From contig LCEJ01000038.1 of assembly GCA_000997105.1 (NCBI GenBank), positions 1 to 5,919 on the forward strand: a DNA stretch of 5,919 bases. Direction: 5' to 3'. The stretch is from Candidatus Daviesbacteria bacterium GW2011_GWA2_42_7. GTDB lineage: Bacteria > Patescibacteriota > Microgenomatia > Daviesbacterales > UBA10151. Each line of letters begins with the position of its first letter. Positions within the stretch are counted from its first letter, which is position 1. The position numbers and the translations under genes are program-made. The notes below the pieces were generated by a model. It made no database searches and was not told the DNA's origin. It was given only the letters and a program-made list of their open reading frames with translations. Of this stretch, positions 1 through 5,029 are shown in pieces.

Positions 1-644
1 AGCACTTCACCAATCAACCCTAAATCGGAAGTCTTGTTGTAAGCAATCTCAAGCTCCTTGCGGTTTTTGCGGTCACCCAATTTAGCCAAAGCAAAAGCGT
101 CCAAAATCGTGGGGTCTCCCACCCCCAACCGGCTTGTCCCCAAAGGGATCCTAGCAAGGTGTTTTGCCGATACCGAGTCCATTTTTTGCAATAACCCGGC
201 TAAAAGATTAACCTTTTTCTCTACTGTCCCCACCCCACTCGTTTTGGCAATTTCCAATAAAGTCTCAAAAACATCATACACGCCCAAACCGTCATGCCGA
301 ACTAGTTTCGGCATCTCAGATCCTGAACCAAGTTCAGGATGACGCATGGCACTGAGTTTTTCAGCCACTTTCCCCAAATCTCCAACTTTCTCATACTCTT
401 TCAATACTTCCTCGCGACCTATTCCATAAGCCCTGGCTATTGCTTGGGCCACCAGCTTTTCACTCATCCCCATCTCAATGGGTTCATAAAAAGGCGCTAC
501 CCGGCTTTGGATTAAATAAACCACTTTGGCAATATCCCCAGCAGAAACTTCCGAAAAAAGTTGGGCTAAAATATCAATTAAGGATAACCTGGAAGATGTA
601 GCTTCTAATTTATCTAAGTATTCTGTAAACCTTGCAAATATCAC
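1..644 (-). CDS. lig: ATP-dependent DNA ligase, N-terminal part (runs off the left edge)
   Basis: This enzyme seals nicks in duplex DNA using ATP. The visible 214 residues match the N-terminal DNA-binding domain of archaeal/eukaryal-type ligases (DNA_ligase_A_N family): an opening FARFTEYLDKLEATSSRL helix, KVVYLIQSRVAP near residues 40-51, GMSEKLVAQAIA near 59-70, KKVNLLAGLL near 143-152, and ARIPLGTSRLGVGDPTILDA near 164-183. The adenylation domain with the catalytic lysine lies beyond the edge, so activity cannot be judged. I chose the GTG at 644 because the family start falls there; the frame stays open upstream to a TAG at 708-710 but has no ATG. There is no Shine-Dalgarno sequence, but a -10 box ends six bases upstream. 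Residues 101-118 come from a palindromic repeat and interrupt the domain where relatives have a short loop. Most bacteria rely on NAD-dependent LigA; an ATP enzyme of this type is seen in some CPR bacteria. Family certain, role as main or accessory ligase unknown. Confidence 0.9.
   Translation of the reverse strand, partial: MIFARFTEYLDKLEATSSRLSLIDILAQLFSEVSAGDIAKVVYLIQSRVAPFYEPIEMGMSEKLVAQAIARAYGIGREEVLKEYEKVGDLGKVAEKLSAMRHPELGSGSEMPKLVRHDGLGVYDVFETLLEIAKTSGVGTVEKKVNLLAGLLQKMDSVSAKHLARIPLGTSRLGVGDPTILDAFALAKLGDRKNRKELEIAYNKTSDLGLIGEV
290..344 (-). repeat. 55-bp double-hairpin palindromic element, in frame inside the ligase gene
   Basis: The outer ends are a 6-bp inverted repeat, CGTCAT (290-295) and ATGACG (339-344). 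Between them sit two perfect hairpins: GCCGAA (296-301) with TTCGGC (307-312) around a 5-base loop, and CCTGAA (322-327) with TTCAGG (333-338) around a 5-base loop, joined by ATCTCAGAT, so the whole can fold as a three-way junction. Read on the coding strand it starts on the first base of codon 101 and adds about 18 residues (RHPELGSGSEMPKLVRHD) that do not fit the ligase family. The 25-bp half at 319-343 shares its ends with the recF element. Behaviour resembles Rickettsia palindromic elements; I do not know a formal name for this one. Confidence 0.85.
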
Positions 645-650
645 ACTTGG

Positions 651-679
651 ATTGTAATAGATTGAGGCAGGGTTGTAAA
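651..679 (-). promoter_or_regulatory. Promoter of the ligase gene, apparently leaderless
   Basis: Read on the minus strand: TTTACA (674-679) as -35, a 17-base spacer, and TACAAT (651-656) as -10; each box matches five of six consensus positions. Only six bases (645-650) separate the -10 box from the GTG start at 644, so transcription would begin at or within a base or two of the start codon. The -35 box overlaps the left arm of an inverted repeat (677-697). Confidence 0.6.
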
Positions 680-713
680 CTCGTTTAGCTCGAGTTTTCA
701 GCTCTCGCTAAAC
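677..713. promoter_or_regulatory. Two overlapping inverted repeats next to the ligase -35 box
   Basis: AAACTCG (677-683) pairs with CGAGTTT (691-697) around a 7-base loop. A second pair, GTTTAGC (683-689) with GCTAAAC (707-713), shares bases with the first, so only one can form as a hairpin at a time; the second can be extended by three more pairs (692-694 with 702-704) after two mismatches. The first pair overlaps the ligase -35 box. This could be an operator for the divergent ligase and diguanylate cyclase genes. It is not a terminator of either: both neighbouring genes start here. Function inferred only from position and symmetry. Confidence 0.4.
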
Positions 714-714
714 A

Positions 715-765
715 ATTTTGAACTCAAAATATCTTTTTAAAGTTGCGGCTTGTAGTATTTTGAGT
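715..765. promoter_or_regulatory. Three ATTTTGA half-sites upstream of the GGDEF gene (possible operator)
   Basis: ATTTTGA (715-721) and its inverse TCAAAAT (724-730) form a perfect 16-base palindrome with a two-base centre. A third copy, ATTTTGA at 757-763, lies exactly 42 bp from the first, about four helical turns, and abuts the -10 box. The longer match ACTCAAAATA (722-731) with TATTTTGAGT (756-765) is a perfect 10-bp inverted repeat. The layout fits cooperative repressor binding or looping at the cyclase promoter, but the region is AT-rich and no regulator is known. Confidence 0.4.
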
Positions 766-772
766 ATAAAAT
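743..772 (+). promoter_or_regulatory. Promoter of the diguanylate cyclase gene, apparently leaderless
   Basis: TAAAAT (767-772), inside TATAAAAT (765-772), is a good -10 box; TTGCGG (743-748) is a weak -35 box, matching mainly in TTG, with an 18-base spacer. Six bases separate the -10 box from the ATG at 779, so the mRNA would begin near the start codon. No Shine-Dalgarno sequence is present. The same TATAAAATG string occurs before the plus-strand gene at 5061. Confidence 0.5.
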
Positions 773-778
773 GTACAA

Positions 779-1402
779 ATGGATCACCAAAACTATCTTT
801 TAACCTATTACCAGGGTCTTGCCCAAAAGCTTATTTCAGGTGATATCTCTGCCGAACAGTTTGCCGGGGAGCTTACCCAAATCCACCTGGCAATGGAGAA
901 GAGGGTTTACCAGGACGGCCTGGCAGCCGGGTTTTTAAATAATTTAGGCTTCACTAACTTCCTGGAGAGGGAGCTAAGGGTAATCAAGCGTATTCCCCAG
1001 CTTGCCGGAGTCCTTTTAGCTTTGGATATTGACCATCTAAAACAATTTAATGATACCCTGGGGCATATTGCCGGGGACAAGCTTATCCAACTCTATGCTA
1101 AGGTTATGGCCCGGCATATCCGGGAGTCGGACTTAAAAGGCCGCCTGGGAGGGGATGAGTTTGCTGTCTTTTTAATCGGCTCAAACCTGGAAAATGCCAA
1201 GGTTGTAGCTGAGAGGATCAGGGCAGATATTATTGAGGAAGTCAAGAAAAACTTTCCCCAGCTCCCCTGGGAGCAAACAATCAGTATTGGCATTGCCCAA
1301 GTGAAAGCAGATGATACGGCAGAGCCTTTACGCCTCCGTGCCGATGATGCTTTATATGAAGCCAAAAAAGAGAAAAATAAGGTTGTTGTAGCAGGTAACT
1401 AG
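779..1402 (+). CDS. Diguanylate cyclase (single GGDEF domain protein)
   Basis: The enzyme should join two GTP molecules into cyclic di-GMP. It has 207 residues: a soluble helical leader of about 70 residues, then a complete GGDEF domain (about 75-205). Visible key residues are D83 in LALDIDHLKQFND for metal, N91 and D100 for the guanine, GGDEF itself at 124-128, and the RESD product-inhibition site at 115-118, five residues before GGDEF as in PleD. TISIGIA (167-173) and ADDALYEAKKEKNK (188-201) complete the fold. All catalytic positions I can check are intact. There is no transmembrane helix and no recognised sensor, so control may come from the short leader, from partners or from transcription. 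The gene is divergent from the ligase gene, and its TAG stop shares the bases CTAG with the stop of the convergent receiver gene. No EAL, HD-GYP or PilZ protein is in the window. Confidence 0.93.
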   Translation: MDHQNYLLTYYQGLAQKLISGDISAEQFAGELTQIHLAMEKRVYQDGLAAGFLNNLGFTNFLERELRVIKRIPQLAGVLLALDIDHLKQFNDTLGHIAGDKLIQLYAKVMARHIRESDLKGRLGGDEFAVFLIGSNLENAKVVAERIRADIIEEVKKNFPQLPWEQTISIGIAQVKADDTAEPLRLRADDALYEAKKEKNKVVVAGN

Positions 1403-1902
1403 GGTAAGAGCAGCTTCCACCCAAAACGCCTGTGTTCGGCAAGCAGCAAACCCAACCCACCAACCATACTTTGGTCACCCTGAAAAAACTTTCTGATCAT
1501 TTGTAATGATTGGCTGATTAGGGGGATATCATCTAAATTGATTGGTTTTGGCACAAACAAATCAACACCCGATTCTTTTGCAACACTCCCCTCAATCTCA
1601 CTGCCGGTAACCATAACCACCGGCATCCGGGGGAATAAGCGTTTTACCTCCCTGGCAAAATCCAACCCGCTGCAGCATTGCAAGTTACAGTCGGTCCAAA
1701 CGCCTGCAACCTGTTGGGATTTTTCCTGAAGATATGAAGACGCCTTCTGTAAATCAGGAAAAACAACAACTTTGTAATACAGCCCATCATCTGCCGTCCC
1801 GTCCACTTTAAAATACCCTTCATCCCCACAATTTTCCAGCAATCCTGCAAGAAGTGGATCATCCTCTACAACTAACACTGTTTTTCTATCAGGACAGCTC
1901 AT
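1399..1902 (-). CDS. Stand-alone response regulator receiver protein (RR1)
   Basis: A receiver (CheY-like) domain of 167 residues with no output domain. Visible active-site residues: acidic pocket E13-D14-D15, phospho-acceptor D71 in VWTDCNLQCCSG, switch threonine T99 in VMVTGSE, F116 as aromatic switch residue and K119 in VPKPI. Between helix 1 and strand 2 it holds roughly 12 extra residues (about 27-45) where DEGYFKV and DDGLYYKV look like an imperfect internal repeat. The C-terminal 27 or so residues (from about 141) extend past the domain and end in LLAEHRRFGWKLLLP, with no known match. The ATG at 1902 gives the usual short lead-in before the first strand. It lies 68 bp after the second receiver gene and has its own likely promoter, though read-through from that gene is possible. 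No histidine kinase is present here, so the phosphate donor is unknown. Confidence 0.88.
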   Translation of the reverse strand: MSCPDRKTVLVVEDDPLLAGLLENCGDEGYFKVDGTADDGLYYKVVVFPDLQKASSYLQEKSQQVAGVWTDCNLQCCSGLDFAREVKRLFPRMPVVMVTGSEIEGSVAKESGVDLFVPKPINLDDIPLISQSLQMIRKFFQGDQSMVGGLGLLLAEHRRFGWKLLLP

Positions 1903-1905
1903 AAA

Positions 1906-1947
1906 GTGGTAAAAACGACTATACCACCCTTAACAGAGCCTTGTCCA
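1906..1947 (-). promoter_or_regulatory. Promoter of RR1 with an overlapping dyad
   Basis: Read on the minus strand: TGGACA (1942-1947) as -35, an 18-base spacer, and TATAGT (1918-1923) as -10, each matching five of six positions. The ATG is 15 bases past the -10 box, which predicts a leader of about eight bases without a Shine-Dalgarno sequence. A 6-bp inverted repeat, GTGGTA (1906-1911) with TACCAC (1922-1927), covers the -10 box and could be a regulator site or a small hairpin. Confidence 0.5.
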
Positions 1948-1970
1948 GACAGCAAATTTTGTGCCCACCC

Positions 1971-2375
1971 CTATCTCGTCTTTTCAAGTACCAAACGGAT
2001 AGCACCTATTAAATCGTCGCAATCAAATGGTTTTGTTACAACATCTGCCGCCCACCGGACCTTTGGTACTCCAGCCGCCGCAGTCATCAATATAAACTGG
2101 ATTCTGGGGTTATAACGCCAAACTTCCTCAACAAAACTTGCTGCGCCTTCTAAAACCCCCCTTACTGAATTGGGGTCACCCGGCATAAACAGGTCCATTA
2201 AAACCAAGTCGGGATCCCCTTCTCCTGCCTTCCAACTATCCAATAATTTCCTGGCTTCATTCCGGTTGCTGCAGGAAATGGCATCCATCCCTTCACCCTC
2301 AAGCAACGCCCCCAAAAGGGACCTGATAGAATCATCATCCTCTATAACCAGAACCCGCGGAATCTCCGCATTCAT
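1971..2375 (-). CDS. Stand-alone response regulator receiver protein (RR2)
   Basis: A receiver-only protein of 134 residues. Strand 1 is PRVLVIEDDDS with pocket residues E12-D13-D14; the phospho-acceptor is D61 in LVLMDLFMP, the switch threonine T98 in FILMTAAAG, and the lysine K115 in VTKPF. The usual aromatic switch residue three places before the lysine is valine (V112), so its output surface may not follow the classic CheY pattern. About 13 residues after the phospho-acceptor (GDPNSVRGVLEGA) make a longer loop than usual. The ATG begins 10 bases after the Fic stop codon with no good Shine-Dalgarno sequence and no clear promoter of its own, so it is probably co-transcribed with and perhaps translationally coupled to fic. 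It is not a close duplicate of RR1 in sequence. Cognate kinase and target are unknown. Confidence 0.9.
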   Translation of the reverse strand: MNAEIPRVLVIEDDDSIRSLLGALLEGEGMDAISCSNRNEARKLLDSWKAGEGDPDLVLMDLFMPGDPNSVRGVLEGAASFVEEVWRYNPRIQFILMTAAAGVPKVRWAADVVTKPFDCDDLIGAIRLVLEKTR

Positions 2376-2385
2376 CTTATCAGGG

Positions 2386-3462
2386 TTACTTTAACATATA
2401 CACTGCATTTTTTGTCCCGCCTTGTTTTTTGATCAGGCCCTTTTGCTTTAGGAAGCGTAGTTCCCTAAGTACCGTATCGTCGGAGTAATCCGGAAAGATT
2501 TTGCGGAAATCTTTATTCTGCATACTTTTATGGCGGTGTAAGTACTCCATAATCAGCATCTGCCTCTCATTTAAGGTCATCTGCTCCCCTAATTTATCCT
2601 TGACCCTGGCATCCATAGAGATCCTTCTCACCCGTTCTTTGACTTTATTAAGTTCAATTGCCACCCCTTCCGTAAAATAATCCAGCCAGGGAGTTAAATC
2701 CCTTTCATGGGTATCTAAAACCAATTGGTTAGAAACAGCCTGCAGCGTTAGATAATAATCCATGGGGTTATTGTCAAAATATTCTTCCAAGGAAAAGAGC
2801 TTCCTGATGTCGTAACCTTCTAAAAACATAATTAAAGTCGCTACCGCCCTGGCAGTCCGGCCATTACCCTCCACAAAGGGGTGGATCCTGGCCAGTTCAT
2901 AGTGGATGATGCCCGCTTTTATCACCGAGTGTACCTCCTGGGACTCCCCGGAGTTGACCCAGTTGGTTAAATCCTCGATTAGATACGGTGCTTCAGCCGC
3001 CGGGGGGGGCGTGTAAGATACCTGTCCGGTCTTGCTGTTTTTTAAAACCACCTGGCGCGTTCTAAACTTACCTGACACATCCGGGTGGACAATTTTTTCC
3101 ACCGTCAGCCGGTGGATCTCTAAAATAGTCTCCACTGTCAAGATATACCTTCTGCCCGGGCCAATCTGGGTAGCAATGCCTTCAATAAACTTTAAGACGT
3201 TACGGTAGTTTAAGACCTCTTGGATATCCCGCTCGCGGGCTATAACCTCCTGGCCGTCCAAAACCTCCTGGGCTTCTTCAAAAGATAACCTATTTCCCTC
3301 CAAGTGGGTACCGTGGTGGACAGAACGCTCCATTGCCTCTTTTTTAAACTTAGCTTCCCAGGCAGGAATTAAGGGAGAATTGGCAATAACCTCCCTTGAG
3401 GCATCAATGATACCGATGTTTTTCAGCATCCTGTTGGTGATCGTGTATTTTGGGACAAACAT
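2386..3462 (-). CDS. Fic-domain protein with C-terminal winged helix (probable protein AMPylase)
   Basis: Fic enzymes transfer AMP (sometimes another phosphoryl group) from a nucleotide to a hydroxyl side chain of a protein. The protein has 358 residues. The catalytic motif HPFVEGNGRTAR (194-205) is complete, with H194 as base and E198 for metal. Upstream are the family features SGKFRTRQVVL (130-140) and YTPPPAAEAPYLIEDL (150-165). THLEGN (52-57) sits where the N-terminal inhibitory helix with its glutamate (E55) is expected; glycine replaces the usual serine/threonine four places before the glutamate. Residues about 295-358 form a winged helix-turn-helix (LNERQMLIMEYL...DDTVLRELRFLKQKGLI), common in Fic proteins and suggesting DNA binding. 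I chose the ATG at 3462 because GGAGAAGGA lies four bases upstream, it overlaps the previous stop as TAATG, and the protein begins like relatives; the open frame to 3606 runs inside the DedA gene and is rejected. No antitoxin-like small gene is adjacent. Confidence 0.92.
   Translation of the reverse strand: MFVPKYTITNRMLKNIGIIDASREVIANSPLIPAWEAKFKKEAMERSVHHGTHLEGNRLSFEEAQEVLDGQEVIARERDIQEVLNYRNVLKFIEGIATQIGPGRRYILTVETILEIHRLTVEKIVHPDVSGKFRTRQVVLKNSKTGQVSYTPPPAAEAPYLIEDLTNWVNSGESQEVHSVIKAGIIHYELARIHPFVEGNGRTARAVATLIMFLEGYDIRKLFSLEEYFDNNPMDYYLTLQAVSNQLVLDTHERDLTPWLDYFTEGVAIELNKVKERVRRISMDARVKDKLGEQMTLNERQMLIMEYLHRHKSMQNKDFRKIFPDYSDDTVLRELRFLKQKGLIKKQGGTKNAVYMLK
3002..3009. repeat. Run of eight G (eight C on the coding strand) inside fic
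   Basis: The run encodes part of the TPPP loop at residues 151-154, about 40 residues before the catalytic motif. The prolines are conserved in the Fic family, so selection on protein explains most of it, but a gain or loss of one base would remove the active site. Confidence 0.6.
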
Positions 3463-4181
3463 TATTCCTTCTCCTCTTTCATAAAGAATCTTGTAAGTAC
3501 CAACCCGGCGACAATTGCTATAACCAATAAGAATGAATATTTGGTTAAGATTGTTAATACCACATCCCCTATTGAATAAATCGCCACCCCCCAAATGGTT
3601 GCCCAAACAAAGGCTGAGAGCGAGGCGATGGTTAAAAAGCGGAAAAAGTTCATCCCGACGGTGCCTGCAGCCAGAGACAGGAAGGCAGCCACATTAGGGT
3701 GGGCAAAGCCCAAAATCCAGGCACCGGAGCGGGAATGGATAAGTTGTTTGCGGGCTTTGGCAATTATCCCCCCATAACCCAACCTTTTAAAAATATCACT
3801 AAACCCCAAAGACCCTAAGACAAAATCCATCAGGTACCCGGAAGTTGCCCCAAGGGCTGCAAAAATCACTACTAAAGGAAGCTCCACCTGGCCAGTCCGG
3901 GCAAAAACTGCCCCCAAAGCGATAGCAACCATCCCGGGGACAAAAAAGCTTGCAACCACTAAACTTTCCAAGGCTGCCGAAAGGAAGATAATCCCATAAC
4001 CGTACTTGGCATAAAGGCCACCGAAGGTTGCTACAAGCTCGGTGGAGGTAGGGACAGAGCCGCGGACAATGATAATAAAGATTAAATAGGCCAAAACCAG
4101 AAGGCCAGGCATAAAAAGGTCATTTTTGAAGGCTGCAATGAAGAATCTGGCCACAGAATTCATGCCCAAATTATTGCACAT
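3462..4181 (-). CDS. DedA/VTT-family (SNARE-associated Golgi type) membrane protein, divergent
   Basis: A protein of 239 residues with about five or six hydrophobic segments (roughly 23-40, 62-95, 102-124, 158-176, 178-206, 212-233) and a KEEKE tail. The DedA pattern is seen in ALESLVVASFFVPG (70-83: conserved glutamate, then PG before a glycine-rich helix), in the small-residue helix GATSGYLMDFVLGSLG (111-126), and in the second re-entrant helix AHPNVAAFLSLAAGTVGMNFFRF (160-182). DedA proteins help move or flip membrane lipids such as undecaprenyl phosphate or phosphatidylethanolamine. The arginines that usually flank this second helix are missing; histidine and asparagine stand there instead, so substrate or coupling may differ. 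Start uncertain: ATG 4181 follows GGGA very closely; TTG 4190 and ATG 4163 are alternatives. The gene lies 18 bases after the upstream stop and its TAA overlaps the fic ATG by one base, so it belongs to the same transcript. Confidence 0.8.
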   Translation of the reverse strand: MCNNLGMNSVARFFIAAFKNDLFMPGLLVLAYLIFIIIVRGSVPTSTELVATFGGLYAKYGYGIIFLSAALESLVVASFFVPGMVAIALGAVFARTGQVELPLVVIFAALGATSGYLMDFVLGSLGFSDIFKRLGYGGIIAKARKQLIHSRSGAWILGFAHPNVAAFLSLAAGTVGMNFFRFLTIASLSAFVWATIWGVAIYSIGDVVLTILTKYSFLLVIAIVAGLVLTRFFMKEEKE

Positions 4182-4199
4182 TTCCCGCAAAATGCCAAG

Positions 4200-4991
4200 T
4201 CAGTAGGAACCCAAGGGGAACTCAATTAAGGGGCGGAAACTGGTGAAGGGGTCTTTTTGACCATACCAATGGCTGGTAAATACTAGGTTACCGGGGCTAC
4301 AGGAAAGATCACCATAAAAGCAACCGGAACGGTCATATCTATCTTCAAACAACTCCCAAATGAGGGGTTCATCCCCCCATTGGGGATAAAAAGCATTGCC
4401 CAAAATATTAAACTCCCTTGCATAAGGTATTCGGGATTTTACCATATTGCCCTGATATTTTTCCAAGCGCAATATCCCGGCAACCAAGGGCTTTATAACC
4501 CGGTCGACTTCTTTCATGGAAACTGCACATCGGGAGGCAGGCGGAACTTCCGGGGAGTAACCTGAAGTAGCAATTTTTCCCTCTTCCCTTAAGCGTGCCA
4601 ACTCCTGCCCTAAACGATCGTCGGTATAAAGTTGTCTGCCGCCGTCATACTTTAATCTGTCACTTCCGTCTACTATTACCCAGTAAGGCCCGGGGAATCT
4701 GGCAGCATCTCTGCTTAATTTCCCTGCCTTAACCCAATCCCAAAACAAATCACTTGGTTTTATTTTCCAACCGGGATATTTATCATCAGGTTGCAAGGCC
4801 ACCTTACGAGAAGGAAAAACAGGGCGAAAGGGAAAAACATGGGCTTCAAGAGTGGTAAACCCCTCTCCTGAAGCTACCCGGAGTGTTTCTAAAATAGCCT
4901 TGGGAGGTGGAGGGACAGGAACTTCCCGGCCAAAAAACCCATTTTCCCAGGATTCTCTTTCCGAGTCAATTAACCGGCGGGTTTCACTCAT
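4200..4991 (-). CDS. Hypothetical protein, 263 aa, soluble
   Basis: I do not recognise the family. The protein has no signal peptide and no membrane segment, is rich in aromatic residues and proline, and has a proline cluster EVPVPPPP (23-30). The middle holds WVIVDGSDRLKYDGGRQLY (104-122), which looks like a buried strand followed by a charged loop, then a helix DRLGQELARLREEGKI (125-140). The C-terminal third (about 200-263) is rich in W, F and Y (PQWGDEPLIWELFEDRYD, FTSHWYGQKDPF). Three cysteines (C155, C224, C231) form no metal-binding pattern. It is the first gene of the minus-strand train, directly behind the best promoter in the window, and is followed 18 bases later by the DedA-like gene, so a role linked to DedA or Fic is possible but unproven. 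ATG 4991 is the start that fits the promoter; there is no Shine-Dalgarno sequence. Codon use looks like that of its neighbours. Confidence 0.85.
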   Translation of the reverse strand: MSETRRLIDSERESWENGFFGREVPVPPPPKAILETLRVASGEGFTTLEAHVFPFRPVFPSRKVALQPDDKYPGWKIKPSDLFWDWVKAGKLSRDAARFPGPYWVIVDGSDRLKYDGGRQLYTDDRLGQELARLREEGKIATSGYSPEVPPASRCAVSMKEVDRVIKPLVAGILRLEKYQGNMVKSRIPYAREFNILGNAFYPQWGDEPLIWELFEDRYDRSGCFYGDLSCSPGNLVFTSHWYGQKDPFTSFRPLIEFPLGSY

Positions 4992-5000
4992 ACCGGACGT

Positions 5001-5029
5001 ATTCTATCCGCCGTTTTAATATTTGTCAA
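5001..5029 (-). promoter_or_regulatory. Strong promoter of the five-gene minus-strand train, apparently leaderless
   Basis: Read on the minus strand: a perfect TTGACA (5024-5029), an exact 17-base spacer, and TAGAAT (5001-5006, five of six). The ATG at 4991 lies nine bases past the -10 box, giving a leader of about two or three bases. The -35 box overlaps the opposite-strand -35 box at 5023-5028. Confidence 0.75.

Noticed and set aside
58..342. Plus-strand open frame of 94 codons over the ligase gene
   Set aside because: It lies antisense to a well-conserved ligase domain, has no promoter or ribosome binding site, and its sequence looks like no protein family.
1093..1478. Minus-strand open frames over the GGDEF gene and its junction with RR1
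   Set aside because: They are antisense shadows of the two conserved genes, with no initiation signals and low-complexity or cysteine/tryptophan-rich translations.
1906..1927. GTGGTA/TACCAC hairpin as a terminator after RR2
   Set aside because: The stem is only six pairs, has no following T run on the minus strand, and lies over the RR1 -10 box, so it is at best a regulatory dyad.
2386..3462. Fic/antitoxin (FicT/FicA or Doc/Phd) toxin-antitoxin pair
   Set aside because: No small antitoxin-like gene flanks fic, and the inhibitory segment appears to be built into the protein's own N-terminus.
3463..3606. Longer Fic start at 3606
   Set aside because: The extra 48 residues are the DedA gene 3' end in another frame and resemble no Fic N-terminus; the ATG at 3462 has a strong Shine-Dalgarno sequence and a TAATG coupling.
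4182..4190. TTG start at 4190 for the DedA-like gene
   Set aside because: It has no ribosome binding site and is a rarer codon; ATG 4181 is close by and follows a GGGA. The choice remains uncertain by a few residues.
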